A stretch of DNA of 64,000 nucleotides from Comamonas koreensis (GTDB lineage Bacteria > Pseudomonadota > Gammaproteobacteria > Burkholderiales > Burkholderiaceae_C): contig NZ_CP043575.1 of NCBI RefSeq assembly GCF_014076495.1, forward strand, positions 4,955,001-5,019,000, written 5' to 3'. The notes beneath the pieces were generated by a model that saw nothing but the letters and a program-made list of their open reading frames with translations, was not told the DNA's origin and did no database searches. Shown piece by piece: positions 47,664 to 56,900 of the stretch. Both the position numbers and the translations under genes were made by a program. Each line of letters begins with the position of its first letter. Within the stretch, counting starts at the first letter, position 1.

Positions 47664-49178
47664 TTACTTGGAGAAACGGTGTGGCCAGGTGATACCGTAG
47701 GTACCGCTGAAGCCGTTAGCTGCGCCACCGGAGTTGGTCAGCTTGATGAACGAGGAACCCACCACTGGCAGCGGACGGGTGTAGTTCACTTGGCCCCAAC
47801 CGTTTTCGTAGGTCACAGCAGCGGTCTGACGAGCCACCGTAGCACCCAGCACGGAAGTGCCGGTGTCCTTGAATGCCAACACGTTCACTTCGCCGCACAG
47901 CGAGATGATCTTGGCAGTGCCGGGAGAGATCACAGCGCCGTTACGCACGGAAGATTCTTCACGGTCGTAGAAGGTGTTGCTGGTGGTGGTCACGCAGATG
48001 TTGCCATCGGTATCAACAGTGGTGGAGCCAGCATCGAAGAATCGGGCGCCGCCAGCGGTCACAACCAGTGGGTTGAACACGCGGTATTGCTTAGCATCGG
48101 TAGCAGCGTAGTTTGCACCAACGCTGTAACGACGGGTAGGCATCGACAGAACCCAGTCAGTCTTCGCTTGGATCAGGGTATCGGTAGCGAACTGGTTAGA
48201 CACACCGGTGTTAGCCACTGCTTGGGTCAGCAGCGAAGCTTGCTCTTCAGGCGTTGCGGTGGAGGTCAGGTAAGGGGTAGACAGATCTGGGAAGTCATAG
48301 TTCACAGCAGCAACCAAGTTGACTGCTGGGCTGTTGTCAGCAAACACAGCACCAGTGGTCTTGAACAATGGATCAGCAGTGTACAGATCGTTGTTCAGGC
48401 CGGTGGACTGGTTGTCCTGTGGGAATGCCACGAACTTGCCGCGAGCGTTTGCACCTGCGTCGTCCACAGCCTTGATAGCGGTAGCAGCACCGGAGAACGT
48501 GGTGGTTTGGGCCACGTTCAGGATGTACCAGTCGCCGGTCAGTTGGCCGGTAGGCGTGTCGTAACCCAGGGTTGCAGCGGCCGATTCGGTCGTTGGGTTG
48601 ATCGCCAGGGTACGCTCCAGCACCGAGTCAGCGCAAGCAGGCGCGCCGTTGGCAGCGTGCTTGATGGTCTTGAACAGATCGGAACCTGGCTTCACGTCAG
48701 CCATGTTCAGGATTTCGACGTAGCCTTCCTTCGTGTTGTTCACACGCTTTTCGGCGGTCCAGCCATTGGCCAGACGGTCTTGCACGAAGCTGACCTTTTG
48801 ACCGTGGATGTTGGGGTACGTGCAGCTGTTGTCAGCCGTCATGAAGTACGAACCATTGGCATCAGCTTGCACCGAACCGGTCCACACGTCGTAAGGCGAC
48901 AGGAACACGGTAAAGTCCAAGATATCGTCAGAGTTGGCAGCGCCACGGAAACGAACCTTCAGAGCCTTGCCGTTGGTGGTATCGGTGTTCACAACGTGGA
49001 ACACGGACATGTTGTCATTTTGCGTGGTGAAGTAAGGAACCACCAAAATGTGACCCACGCCGCCTTCGGACTGCTCGAACTTGGTTGCCGTAGGGGCAGT
49101 GAAAGTTTGAGCGGAAGCAGCACCAGCAAAACCGCCAATCATGGCAGCAATGCTCAGAGCCAGAACATTTTTCTTCAT
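47664..49178 (-). CDS. Secreted cell-surface protein, S-layer-like
   Basis: A 504-residue exported protein. The signal peptide ends at ASA-Q near residue 24 of this start. The mature part is rich in Thr, Ala, Asn and Gly, with VGHILVVPYFTTQNDNMSVFHVVN early and a C-terminal THPHRFSK-like end (actually TWPHRFSK). It belongs to a group of Comamonadaceae cell-surface proteins annotated as S-layer-like; its function is not established. The start is ATG 49178, with GGAG seven bases upstream; a GTG two codons before it is less likely. A good promoter and a perfect terminator point to high expression. GC is lower than in the neighbours. Confidence 0.75.
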   Translation of the reverse strand: MKKNVLALSIAAMIGGFAGAASAQTFTAPTATKFEQSEGGVGHILVVPYFTTQNDNMSVFHVVNTDTTNGKALKVRFRGAANSDDILDFTVFLSPYDVWTGSVQADANGSYFMTADNSCTYPNIHGQKVSFVQDRLANGWTAEKRVNNTKEGYVEILNMADVKPGSDLFKTIKHAANGAPACADSVLERTLAINPTTESAAATLGYDTPTGQLTGDWYILNVAQTTTFSGAATAIKAVDDAGANARGKFVAFPQDNQSTGLNNDLYTADPLFKTTGAVFADNSPAVNLVAAVNYDFPDLSTPYLTSTATPEEQASLLTQAVANTGVSNQFATDTLIQAKTDWVLSMPTRRYSVGANYAATDAKQYRVFNPLVVTAGGARFFDAGSTTVDTDGNICVTTTSNTFYDREESSVRNGAVISPGTAKIISLCGEVNVLAFKDTGTSVLGATVARQTAAVTYENGWGQVNYTRPLPVVGSSFIKLTNSGGAANGFSGTYGITWPHRFSK

Positions 49179-49239
49179 AAACACACTCCAGTTAAAAAAA
49201 GTTAGTCAGCGCAACTACCACGATTGTTTACGCTAAGAA

Positions 49240-49269
49240 ATAATAGCATAGCGCTTCCGCGGTTTGCAA
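49240..49269 (-). promoter_or_regulatory. Sigma-70 promoter of the cell-surface protein gene
   Basis: On the minus strand TTGCAA (49264-49269) and TATTAT (49240-49245) are spaced by 18 bases, and the -10 is extended by TG. It lies 61 bases before the start codon, followed by a leader with a T-run and the GGAG ribosome site. Confidence 0.6.
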
Positions 49270-49356
49270 AGCAAGCGCCCTGTTTTTTTGCAGTGCCTGT
49301 TGAGTATTTACAACAATCATCGCATTCCAGGCGGCCCACTGAGCTTGGCAATGGGC

Positions 49357-49800
49357 TCAGGGCTCCAGATAGAGTCGCCACTGACCGTCTTCGAGCAACC
49401 AAGTTTGCTTCGAATACATATCAATGGTACCCAGATTTTTCCCGATCAGCGGCGGTTTGACCTTCAAATTGACACCCACATCGCACTTTTCCGCGTCGCA
49501 CTTGACATCATGGATCTCGGCGGATTGCGCAAAAGTGCCGGGAAAGGCCTTCTTGTATTGCTCCAGCGTGCGCGCCTTTTGGTATGCCGCATTGGTATAG
49601 GCATAGGCGGCCGCATGGTCGCCTTGGATCCGGGCGTTGGTAAAAGCCAACGCGTTTTTGGCGACAACCTCTTCAGGCGTTGCAGGCTGCAAGCTCGCAC
49701 AGCCCACTACGGCCGCGGCGGCTCCGATTGCAAACAAAACTTTCGCAGACTGAATCATCACGTTAGAGGTCATTTTCAATATCTTTACAACAGAGTTCAT
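49357..49800 (-). CDS. Small lipoprotein coupled to gspD
   Basis: Up to 147 residues with a lipobox VVGC (Cys34 counting from 49800; Cys20 if the ATG at 49758 is used, which gives a more standard signal). The mature part has an NTF2/SnoaL-like outline (PEEVVAKNALAFTNARIQGDH, YKKAFPGTFAQ, TWLLEDGQWRLYLEP) and a CDAEKC pair that may form a disulfide. Its start codon overlaps the gspD stop (TAATG). Family unknown. Location suggests an outer-membrane lipoprotein helping the secretin. Confidence 0.72.
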   Translation of the reverse strand: MNSVVKILKMTSNVMIQSAKVLFAIGAAAAVVGCASLQPATPEEVVAKNALAFTNARIQGDHAAAYAYTNAAYQKARTLEQYKKAFPGTFAQSAEIHDVKCDAEKCDVGVNLKVKPPLIGKNLGTIDMYSKQTWLLEDGQWRLYLEP

Positions 49801-52247
49801 TACTGTGCCTGCGCAGGCTGCACAGGGGCAACACGGGATGCAGGGGCGGGAGCATTGTTGGCACGTATCAACAGGTCGTCGTCGTTCAAGCCACGCAGGC
49901 GGTCACGCAGCTCTTCGCTGACCTCACGGACATCCACATCGGTACGTACCACACGAGGCGTCATCACTAGCAGAAGTTCCGTGCGCCTGGAGTTTCTGGT
50001 GGTGGAGCTGAAGGCTTTGCCGATGATAGGAATGTCCTTCAACAAAGGAATGCCCGAGTTGATATCTTCATTCTGGTCTTTGATCAAGCCGCCCATGACG
50101 ATCGACTCACCAGAACGCACCGCCAGCTTGCTGGTCAGTTGGCGGTTGGAGAACTTGGTCTGTTGCGACGCGGTGTCGAGGCCGGCGGTATCGATGACCG
50201 ACTGGTCGATCAGCAAACTGACCATATTGCCGGAATTGACCGAAGGCGTGACATTCAGGATCACCCCCGTATCCTTGAGCTGGTAGTTGTCCGACAAGTA
50301 GCTGTTGGTGGTGATGTAGCTGCTGACCTTGACAGGGACCTGCTCACCAACCGAGATGGTTGCAGGGTGGTTGTCCATCACCATCACCGACGGGCTGGAC
50401 AGCATCTTCACCTGTGTCTGGCCTGCAATAGCGCTCAAACGTGCGGCAATGTTGTCACCACTGAACAGCGAATAGGTGAAGGTCCCAGCCACCGCGCCAT
50501 TGTTGGCACTGGCGCCGGTTGCCGACAAGCCGCCCAAATTGCCAATCCCGGAATAGTTGCGGCCGCTGCCGCCAAGGCCGCTATTGCGGAACAACCACTC
50601 CACACCATATTGCAAGTTGTCATTGAGCGACACCTCAATGATGCTGGCCTCAATCAACACCTGGATAGGCGCCACATCCAAGCGCTTGAGCGATGCCTCA
50701 ATCTTGCGGAACTGCGAGCCGGTGGCCCAGACCAGGATGGTGTTGTTGAATTCATCGGCCACTACACGGATATCGCCAATCGCGGTGGCCGTGATGGTCG
50801 GTGTACCGCCTTGTTGCTGGGCGTTTCCGGTATTGCCAAATCGGTTGGCATTGCCGCTATTGCCGAATCCAGAAGAAAAACCGGAGGTGCTGCCAAAGTT
50901 GTTGAACCCGCCGATACGGTTATTGTTATTGTTATTGATGCCGTTCAGACCTGGCGCAACCCCAGAAGTCATATTGCCGCTAGCACCCTGCTGGCCACCA
51001 AAGATGCCATTGAGCACCTGCGCCAGGTACTTGGCATTGCCGTTTTGCACGCGGTAGACATAGAGCTCGGGCTCACTGCCGCCGTAACCTGGCACATCCA
51101 GGCGACGAATCCAGCGTTCGGCTTCGTCCAGATAGGAGGCACGCGGCGTGATCACCATCAGCGCATTGAGGCGCGGGATGGGCAGCACGCGCAGCGCACC
51201 AAACAGCGGGTTGGAATCGCCCAGCGAGGTCAGCAGTGCGGCAGCGGCGGCCGCATTGCCGCTCAGCTGGTTATTGCCTCCCCCACTGGCAGCGGCGCCA
51301 GTCGCCTGGCCGGGGCGGCGCGCAGCGGCAGCGCTCGCAGGGCCACCCGCAATGCCTGCAGACCCGGCAGCGCCTTGGCCCTGCGCTGCCTGGCCACCGC
51401 CGCCATTGACCATTTGCAGCGCCGCACTGACTTCTTCAATCGAGGCGTGCTTGAGCGGATAGATGCCCACCGACATGCCCTTGAGCAGGTCCACATCAAA
51501 GGTCTTGACCATCTCCATCCAGCCTTCGGACTGGGTCCGCGTGCCTTGCATGATCAGCACATTGCGCACGGTATCCACCTTGATGAGGGCCTCTGCCGGG
51601 ATGATGGGCTTGAGGATATTGGACATCTCCGTGGCGCCAATGTATTGCAGCGGCACCACGATCACGCCGTAGCCGGGCGCCATGCTGCCGGGAGCCCCGG
51701 CCATGCGCACATTGCCCACCAGGCTGCGCAGTACCTCGGGCTTGCCCACCTGGTAGGTGCCGCGGGCATCGCGCACCATCGCCAGGCCGTTGGCCTGCAG
51801 CGCCGCCTCCAGCAGGAAGACTGCCTTGTCCGGGTCGATCGGCTTCGGTGTCGTCAAGGTCACCGTGCCCTGCAGCGGCGGGTGCATCACATAGTCGATC
51901 TTGAGGATATCGCCCAGTACGGTGCGAACCACCTCGGCCACTGGTGCTTCCTCAAAGCGGAAGCTGACGGGTGCGCCGGCGGCAACGGGAGCGGACTTGT
52001 CGATATTGAGCAGTTTGTCCGTGCCACGCATCACGCGCGGCTCGGTCGACTCCTCCTCCTCATCTCCGCCCTTCTTGGGGCTGATCATGATATTGGGCGC
52101 TTGCAGTACCGGCAGCTGAGCACCTGCTTGTGCTGCAGGCGGGGCAGACGGCTGCGGCGCAGCGGTTTGCGCATGGAGCGGCAGCAGCATGCCCATCTGG
52201 CCCAGTGCGACCACCAGTGCAGTCTTGAAAAATACGGGAGACTTCAT
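49800..52247 (-). CDS. gspD: Type II secretion outer-membrane secretin GspD
   Basis: An 815-residue secretin: signal peptide, a Pro/Ala stretch and acidic GGDEEEE segment, N0 domain (APVSFRFEEAPVAEVVRTVL), N1-N3 domains, and the C-terminal secretin domain (VLIEASIIEVSLNDNLQYGVEW, SSPSVMVMDNHPATISVGEQVPV, ELLLVMTPRVV). Between N3 parts are long Gly/Ala-rich and Asn/Gly-rich low-complexity insertions (about 265-310 and 415-475). It forms the multimeric outer-membrane channel. It is followed without gap by the lipoprotein gene. Confidence 0.95.
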   Translation of the reverse strand: MKSPVFFKTALVVALGQMGMLLPLHAQTAAPQPSAPPAAQAGAQLPVLQAPNIMISPKKGGDEEEESTEPRVMRGTDKLLNIDKSAPVAAGAPVSFRFEEAPVAEVVRTVLGDILKIDYVMHPPLQGTVTLTTPKPIDPDKAVFLLEAALQANGLAMVRDARGTYQVGKPEVLRSLVGNVRMAGAPGSMAPGYGVIVVPLQYIGATEMSNILKPIIPAEALIKVDTVRNVLIMQGTRTQSEGWMEMVKTFDVDLLKGMSVGIYPLKHASIEEVSAALQMVNGGGGQAAQGQGAAGSAGIAGGPASAAAARRPGQATGAAASGGGNNQLSGNAAAAAALLTSLGDSNPLFGALRVLPIPRLNALMVITPRASYLDEAERWIRRLDVPGYGGSEPELYVYRVQNGNAKYLAQVLNGIFGGQQGASGNMTSGVAPGLNGINNNNNNRIGGFNNFGSTSGFSSGFGNSGNANRFGNTGNAQQQGGTPTITATAIGDIRVVADEFNNTILVWATGSQFRKIEASLKRLDVAPIQVLIEASIIEVSLNDNLQYGVEWLFRNSGLGGSGRNYSGIGNLGGLSATGASANNGAVAGTFTYSLFSGDNIAARLSAIAGQTQVKMLSSPSVMVMDNHPATISVGEQVPVKVSSYITTNSYLSDNYQLKDTGVILNVTPSVNSGNMVSLLIDQSVIDTAGLDTASQQTKFSNRQLTSKLAVRSGESIVMGGLIKDQNEDINSGIPLLKDIPIIGKAFSSTTRNSRRTELLLVMTPRVVRTDVDVREVSEELRDRLRGLNDDDLLIRANNAPAPASRVAPVQPAQAQ

Positions 52248-52290
52248 GGTTCTAACCCTAGGATCTATCTATATATAGGGATTGCCGCGC

Positions 52291-52932
52291 TCAAGGGCGC
52301 TGGGCAGCGGAAGTGCCGCCGATGCTCGCACGGCGACGGGGTGTTGGGGAATCGGCGCCAGTGGGCGGCTGCCCGATCTGCGCGGGCATCGCCCTTTGCG
52401 GCACAGCGGGCTCGGCGGCAGGCGTATAGCCCTGCTGCAGCTTGCCCTTTTGCAAGGCAATTTCCTTGGTCACGCCATCGCGGGTGAAATACACCCGGTT
52501 ATCAGCGACCGAGCTCAAGGTCCAACCGTCCAGCGTGCCACGCAGCGGCAGCGACTTGTCCTTACCCTGGAACTTGATGATGATGCCGCCGCTCTTGCCA
52601 TCCTCGCCGATGTAGACGCCACTGAGCACGGCATCGGCCAGGTAATCAGGCGGAGGAGGAGGCGCCTCGGCGGCCGCCACAGGGGGTGGTGGCGGGGGCC
52701 GCCGGCTTAAAGAAAACAGGGGGCGATCCAACATGGCCAGAAACTGGCTATGGTCCATCGGCTGCGCCTTGCCCAGACGAGGGATGACACCATCGAGATT
52801 GGCCTTTTGTCCTCTGGGTACCGTCCAGTGGACATTCTTGATCCCGCCACTGGGTGAGAACCACATCCAGGCCAGCACCAACACCAACACAATATTGGCC
52901 GCTACCAAAATGGCACTTGTATGGCGCTTCAT
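52291..52932 (-). CDS. gspC: GspC-like inner-membrane protein (XpsN type)
   Basis: A 213-residue protein with one N-terminal membrane helix (SAILVAANIVLVLVLAWMWF), a Pro-rich linker (about 75-95), and a homology-region-like domain (LADAVLSGVYIGEDG, SLPLRGTLDGWTLSSV) that would link the secretin to the inner-membrane platform. No PDZ domain is seen; the protein ends in a Pro/Ala/Arg tail. Place and size match XpsN of the Xanthomonas system, also called GspN in some annotations. Confidence 0.82.
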   Translation of the reverse strand: MKRHTSAILVAANIVLVLVLAWMWFSPSGGIKNVHWTVPRGQKANLDGVIPRLGKAQPMDHSQFLAMLDRPLFSLSRRPPPPPPVAAAEAPPPPPDYLADAVLSGVYIGEDGKSGGIIIKFQGKDKSLPLRGTLDGWTLSSVADNRVYFTRDGVTKEIALQKGKLQQGYTPAAEPAVPQRAMPAQIGQPPTGADSPTPRRRASIGGTSAAQRP

Positions 52933-53495
52933 GGACGCTCCCTCAAAACGCTCAAGGTCATCTGGAGAGTCAGCCGCGGCGCCAGCTTCTCATTCATCAC
53001 CTGCAGGGTCCCCTGGTTTCTGACTTCCACATCGGCCAGCAGCATCACCGGCAACTGCTCGTTCAATACCGCCAGTGCACTGTCCACGGCCAGCAGATCC
53101 CCTTCGGCCCGCACCGACAAGGGGATACGGTCAAAGCCCTTTTCTTCCTTGGCAGGCAGCACCTGGCTGCTGACCACCGTCAACCCTGCCGTGGTCAACA
53201 GGCTGCGCACCTTCTGCTGCACCGCATTGCCGGTCTGGGCCACATCCTGGCTGCCTGGGTAAATATAGTCAGCGCGGATCTGCAAGGCGCGCTCGAGCGA
53301 CTGGTCAATTTCCTCACGCTGCAGGTCAAGACCTCGCAGCCGTGCATAACGGGGCTCGAACTCCGACAGGCGCGCCTGCGCCCACAGATGCTTGCTGACG
53401 ACATAGCTGCCCAGCGCCACCAAGGGCAGCAGCACCAGCAATGCGGTGGCCACTAGAATCAGCAGCTCTTTACGATTTGGACGGTTCGCGATCAT
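52929..53495 (-). CDS. gspM: Type II secretion protein GspM
   Basis: A 188-residue bitopic inner-membrane protein: cytoplasmic N-terminus, one helix (ELLILVATALLVLLPLVALGSYVV), and a periplasmic ferredoxin-like part (VRSLLTTAGLTVVSSQVLP, LLAVDSALAVLNEQLPVMLL). GspM partners GspL in the inner-membrane platform. Its stop and start overlap the neighbouring genes by four bases. Confidence 0.86.
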   Translation of the reverse strand: MIANRPNRKELLILVATALLVLLPLVALGSYVVSKHLWAQARLSEFEPRYARLRGLDLQREEIDQSLERALQIRADYIYPGSQDVAQTGNAVQQKVRSLLTTAGLTVVSSQVLPAKEEKGFDRIPLSVRAEGDLLAVDSALAVLNEQLPVMLLADVEVRNQGTLQVMNEKLAPRLTLQMTLSVLRERP

Positions 53496-54853
53496 GGATT
53501 TTTCCCTCCTTGCTCGGCAGCAGGAGGGGGAGACGAAGGTTTGCTTCCCCCCAGACTGGGGCCCGACTTGGTACCCCCCAGGGTCGGGCCAGACTTGCCG
53601 CCGCCGACACTGGCCTTAGGTGGCACCCTGGTATCCGTACCGGGAGAGGCAGCAGGCGCGCCTGGGGCGGTCGCAGCCGGTGACGTGGGTGCTGGCGCTG
53701 CAGGCGACCCGCCCTCTGCAGCTGGCGCAGCAGCAGCGGGCTGCACAGGCTCTTGCTTGGCCGCAGCCTCCGCTTCCAGCACCGTCTTGGGACCAAAGAC
53801 CTTGGCATCCAGCCCCAACTCGATGGTGAAGCTCTCTTTATTACCGCCACCCATGCGCGTGGCAGCGCTGGGCGCACGCACGTCCTTGACGCCATCCTGG
53901 TTGCTCAGCTTCTGCATCAAGGCCGAGGCATTCTCGGTCAAGCCAGAGATCGTCACCTTGCTGCCCTGGATGCGGGCCGATTGCAGCGCCGTATCATCGG
54001 GCAGCACCTTGGTCAGCATGCTGAGCACCTGGACCCCATCAATGCGCTCAGCCAGCAACTCCGACAGCCCGGCGACCTTGTCGGCACTCTGGATCAGCGA
54101 TTCGCGTTTGGCCACCACATCGGCGGTCTTGGCGGCCATGCCCTCATAGGCATGGGTTGCCTCGATCGCGCGCAGGCGCAGCTGCGCCGTAGGGGTGCCT
54201 GCAATCGCAGCGAGCAGCAGCAAGGCGAGCGCAACGCCACTCACATTCCACCACAGCCGCTTGCGGCCCCAGGCGTAACGGGCGTGTTCACCAAAGCCCT
54301 GGAACACCACCGGGTTGCGCTCCGGAGCAAACACCCATACCTCGGGCTGCTCCAAGGATTCGGCCTTGGTCTGCCCCTTGAGCGTTTGCAGGTGCAACTG
54401 CTCCGCAACCCGGGCCTGCAGATAGGGCTCGGTCTGGGTTCTGGAGGCCAGCACCACCAGCAATTTGACCGCCTTGCTGCTGCGGCTCAGCTCGGTGTAA
54501 CCCCAGAGCAGGTCGTCTGCGGCAAAGGGGCTGATCGCCTGCACTTCCAGCTCGGCAGCGCTGGCGCAATCCTGGGGATCCAAGGCTGGCAGCGCCACCG
54601 TCTTGCGCAGCACCATGTGCTCGGGCAGCTCCACCGCCCAAAACGCAGGCTCCCGCCCGGGCTTGGCCACTGGCTGGCCGCTCTCCCATACCACGGTGGG
54701 AGCGCCTTCGGCAGGCACCAGGCGCAGCATCTGCTCGGGCCGCAACCATGACAGCGGCGGCCACTGCGGCGCCCTGCGCCATGTCTTTAAAACATCGGCC
54801 TTGAGCTGGTTCAGATCCAGCCCAAAAAAGCGCGATTCAGTTGAAATTGCCAT
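53492..54853 (-). CDS. gspL: Type II secretion protein GspL, with long low-complexity tail
   Basis: A 453-residue protein: a cytoplasmic actin-like domain (about 1-215) that binds GspE, a membrane helix (VSGVALALLLLAAIAG), and a periplasmic ferredoxin-like region (about 270-350). It ends with about 100 residues rich in Pro, Ala, Ser and Gly, including repeated KSGPTLGG and KSGPSLGG units (coded near 53505-53600), not typical for the family. It overlaps gspM by four bases. Confidence 0.87.
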   Translation of the reverse strand: MAISTESRFFGLDLNQLKADVLKTWRRAPQWPPLSWLRPEQMLRLVPAEGAPTVVWESGQPVAKPGREPAFWAVELPEHMVLRKTVALPALDPQDCASAAELEVQAISPFAADDLLWGYTELSRSSKAVKLLVVLASRTQTEPYLQARVAEQLHLQTLKGQTKAESLEQPEVWVFAPERNPVVFQGFGEHARYAWGRKRLWWNVSGVALALLLLAAIAGTPTAQLRLRAIEATHAYEGMAAKTADVVAKRESLIQSADKVAGLSELLAERIDGVQVLSMLTKVLPDDTALQSARIQGSKVTISGLTENASALMQKLSNQDGVKDVRAPSAATRMGGGNKESFTIELGLDAKVFGPKTVLEAEAAAKQEPVQPAAAAPAAEGGSPAAPAPTSPAATAPGAPAASPGTDTRVPPKASVGGGKSGPTLGGTKSGPSLGGSKPSSPPPAAEQGGKNP

Positions 54854-54871
54854 AAGGGTTCTTTGCTTCGA

Positions 54872-55744
54872 TCAGGATGCTGGCTGCAGCATCTGGCGCG
54901 CCTCAAACGTGTACCAGGGCAGGCCGTCGCGCGTTCTGGCCCCAAAGTACACACTGCGATCTACGAGAAAAATACGGCCATCGGCCATCGGTACCTGGGC
55001 GGTTATCCGGTAACGGCGTTGCGCCCCGCCGGGTCGCGCCAGGTTGGCGTCCAGGCCCGTCGTATCCAGACCGGTCTGGCCGGATCCACGCGATGCGGCA
55101 ATGCGGGCGGCAATACCCTCGTCCCCATTGGCCAGCACCCGCAGCACCTGGGGAGGCGCTGCCAGCGGATTGACCGTGGCACCTCCCGAGCCGGTGGTGG
55201 ACGCGGTGATCAAGGGCGCGAGTCTAGCATAGAGGTCGTAATCGATTCCGGGCACCTGCATCAGGTCTTCTATCGCCTCAAAACGCTCAGGGCGGCGGCC
55301 ATCGAGCGACGCGCGCTCGCGGCGATCGAGCACCGCCACGGCGAGTTCCTGGGCTGCAGATTCGGGCAGTCCGCCACCGACGCTCATCAGGGCCGTCAAC
55401 AGCGGCAGCGATGCGCCATTGATATTGATCAGGCCATTGAGCGGCATCACACTGACCGCCACCTGCGCGCCCTGGTAGTTGACCGAGGTTTCGGTGGTCT
55501 CCTGCAAGATCGTGCGGTCGGCCGACAGCTGCTGCAGCACCATGACCACGGCCGCATCGCCCACGGCCTGCGCGGTCACCTTATCCTTGGCAACGCCCAC
55601 CATCTTGGCTTCCTGGCGTACCACACCACTGACGCCCGTGACCATCAGGCTCAATGCCGCGACCAGCCAAAGCACGGCGATCAAGGCCATCCCCTGCTGG
55701 GAGGGTGCTGTGGCCGTGCGGCGTTGTACCTGCAAGCGCATCAT
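54872..55744 (-). CDS. gspK: Minor pseudopilin GspK
   Basis: A 290-residue pseudopilin: prepilin signal GMALIAVLWLVAALSLMVTG (lacking the Glu+5, as is normal for GspK), then an alpha-domain insertion (VLDRRERASLDGRRPERFEAIEDLMQ split here, with a helix-hairpin-helix-like PGIDYDLYARLAPLI). GspK caps the pseudopilus tip with GspI and GspJ. The start overlaps the gspJ stop (ATGA). Confidence 0.92.
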   Translation of the reverse strand: MMRLQVQRRTATAPSQQGMALIAVLWLVAALSLMVTGVSGVVRQEAKMVGVAKDKVTAQAVGDAAVVMVLQQLSADRTILQETTETSVNYQGAQVAVSVMPLNGLININGASLPLLTALMSVGGGLPESAAQELAVAVLDRRERASLDGRRPERFEAIEDLMQVPGIDYDLYARLAPLITASTTGSGGATVNPLAAPPQVLRVLANGDEGIAARIAASRGSGQTGLDTTGLDANLARPGGAQRRYRITAQVPMADGRIFLVDRSVYFGARTRDGLPWYTFEARQMLQPAS

Positions 55745-56463
55745 CCGTTCGAGCCTCCCAGGCTCGCGCCGCCACCACCACCTCGAGGATCCCCCGCGGG
55801 CATCACGCGCAACTGCACCACCACCGGTGCCAGCACCATGGATTCGGTGGACATCACCACCTGCACCGCCTGCGGCAGCCGGTCCACCGCGCCCCAGTCG
55901 CTGCCCCATTGCGGCGGGTCAATGGCCCCATCCAGGTACTGGAAAGACAGCCCTGTTGCATGCTGCAGCAGCGGATAGGTCTGCGCTCCGCCCCAGTCGG
56001 GCAGGGTCTGCTGGTCGATCCAGGGCAGGTAGCTCAGAATGACGGCCGGCGCGCCGTCGTAGCTGCCCATCGCCAGCCGGAAATGGTAGCGGCCACCGAC
56101 GCCGTAACGTGCCGGCATCACCCCCACCCAGGTCATCGACTGGCCTGCGCCTTCAAAGAAAAACGCCGAGGGCGTGGCACTGAGCATGCCTTGCTGCTGC
56201 AGCCCCTGCACCCGTTTGGCGGAGATGCGGCCCAGTACGGCGCGCAAAAAATCGGTGCTGGCGCGCGACTCGTCCATGCGCTCGAGCCGGTTGTCGATGC
56301 TGGTCTCCGTCCGGCCCATGGTGCCCATGGCGCCGGCCAAGCCCAGCACGATCAGTGACAGCAAGGACATGGCCACCAGCATCTCCACCAGCGTGAAGCC
56401 AGAGGCTGGACGGCGCAGGCCATGCAAGCGGCGCGCAAAGAAATACGGGGGAATGCGGCTCAT
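55741..56463 (-). CDS. gspJ: Minor pseudopilin GspJ
   Basis: A 240-residue protein with prepilin cleavage site G-FTLVEMLVAMSLLSLIVLG after a basic leader of about 22 residues, and a C-terminal beta domain (WIDQQTLPDWGGAQTYPLL). It forms part of the pseudopilus tip. It ends in a glycine-rich stretch. Start and stop overlap gspI and gspK by four bases each. Confidence 0.93.
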   Translation of the reverse strand: MSRIPPYFFARRLHGLRRPASGFTLVEMLVAMSLLSLIVLGLAGAMGTMGRTETSIDNRLERMDESRASTDFLRAVLGRISAKRVQGLQQQGMLSATPSAFFFEGAGQSMTWVGVMPARYGVGGRYHFRLAMGSYDGAPAVILSYLPWIDQQTLPDWGGAQTYPLLQHATGLSFQYLDGAIDPPQWGSDWGAVDRLPQAVQVVMSTESMVLAPVVVQLRVMPAGDPRGGGGGASLGGSNG

Positions 56464-56900
56464 CCTGGTGGCACCACATTCTCGGCCGGGTCGGGCGGCC
56501 GGCGCTGCGCACGCAAGGTCGTGAGCTCAAATACACGCGCGCGCTCGCCCTCGGCCCAGTGCACGCTGATGTGGACCTCGTGCAACACGGGGATGTTCGG
56601 GCTCTCGTCCACGCCGGTCTTGAATGGCGCGCTTTGCACGCTCCACTGGTAGCCATTGCTCTGGCCCGATTCGTTCCAGCCGCTTTCGTAGACCGAGTCG
56701 CGCGAGTCCATAATGGACTGCGCCAGTTGCACCGCGTACTGGTAGCGGTCGAGATCGCCGACGCTGCGCGCATTGCTGCCCGTGGCGCGGTAGATCATGC
56801 CCAGCGAGATTGCCATGATGGACAGCGCCACCAAAATCTCCAGCAAGGTCATGCCTTGCTGCTGGCGGGGCCGCAGGGACAGAGACGACAGCGCCCTCAT
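56460..56900 (-). CDS. gspI: Minor pseudopilin GspI
   Basis: A 146-residue pseudopilin: leader MRALSSLSLRPRQQQG followed by MTLLEILVALSIMAISLGM, then RATGSNARSVGDLDRYQYAVQLAQ and a small beta domain. It nucleates the tip complex with GspJ and GspK. It overlaps both neighbours by four bases. Confidence 0.93.
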   Translation of the reverse strand: MRALSSLSLRPRQQQGMTLLEILVALSIMAISLGMIYRATGSNARSVGDLDRYQYAVQLAQSIMDSRDSVYESGWNESGQSNGYQWSVQSAPFKTGVDESPNIPVLHEVHISVHWAEGERARVFELTTLRAQRRPPDPAENVVPPG

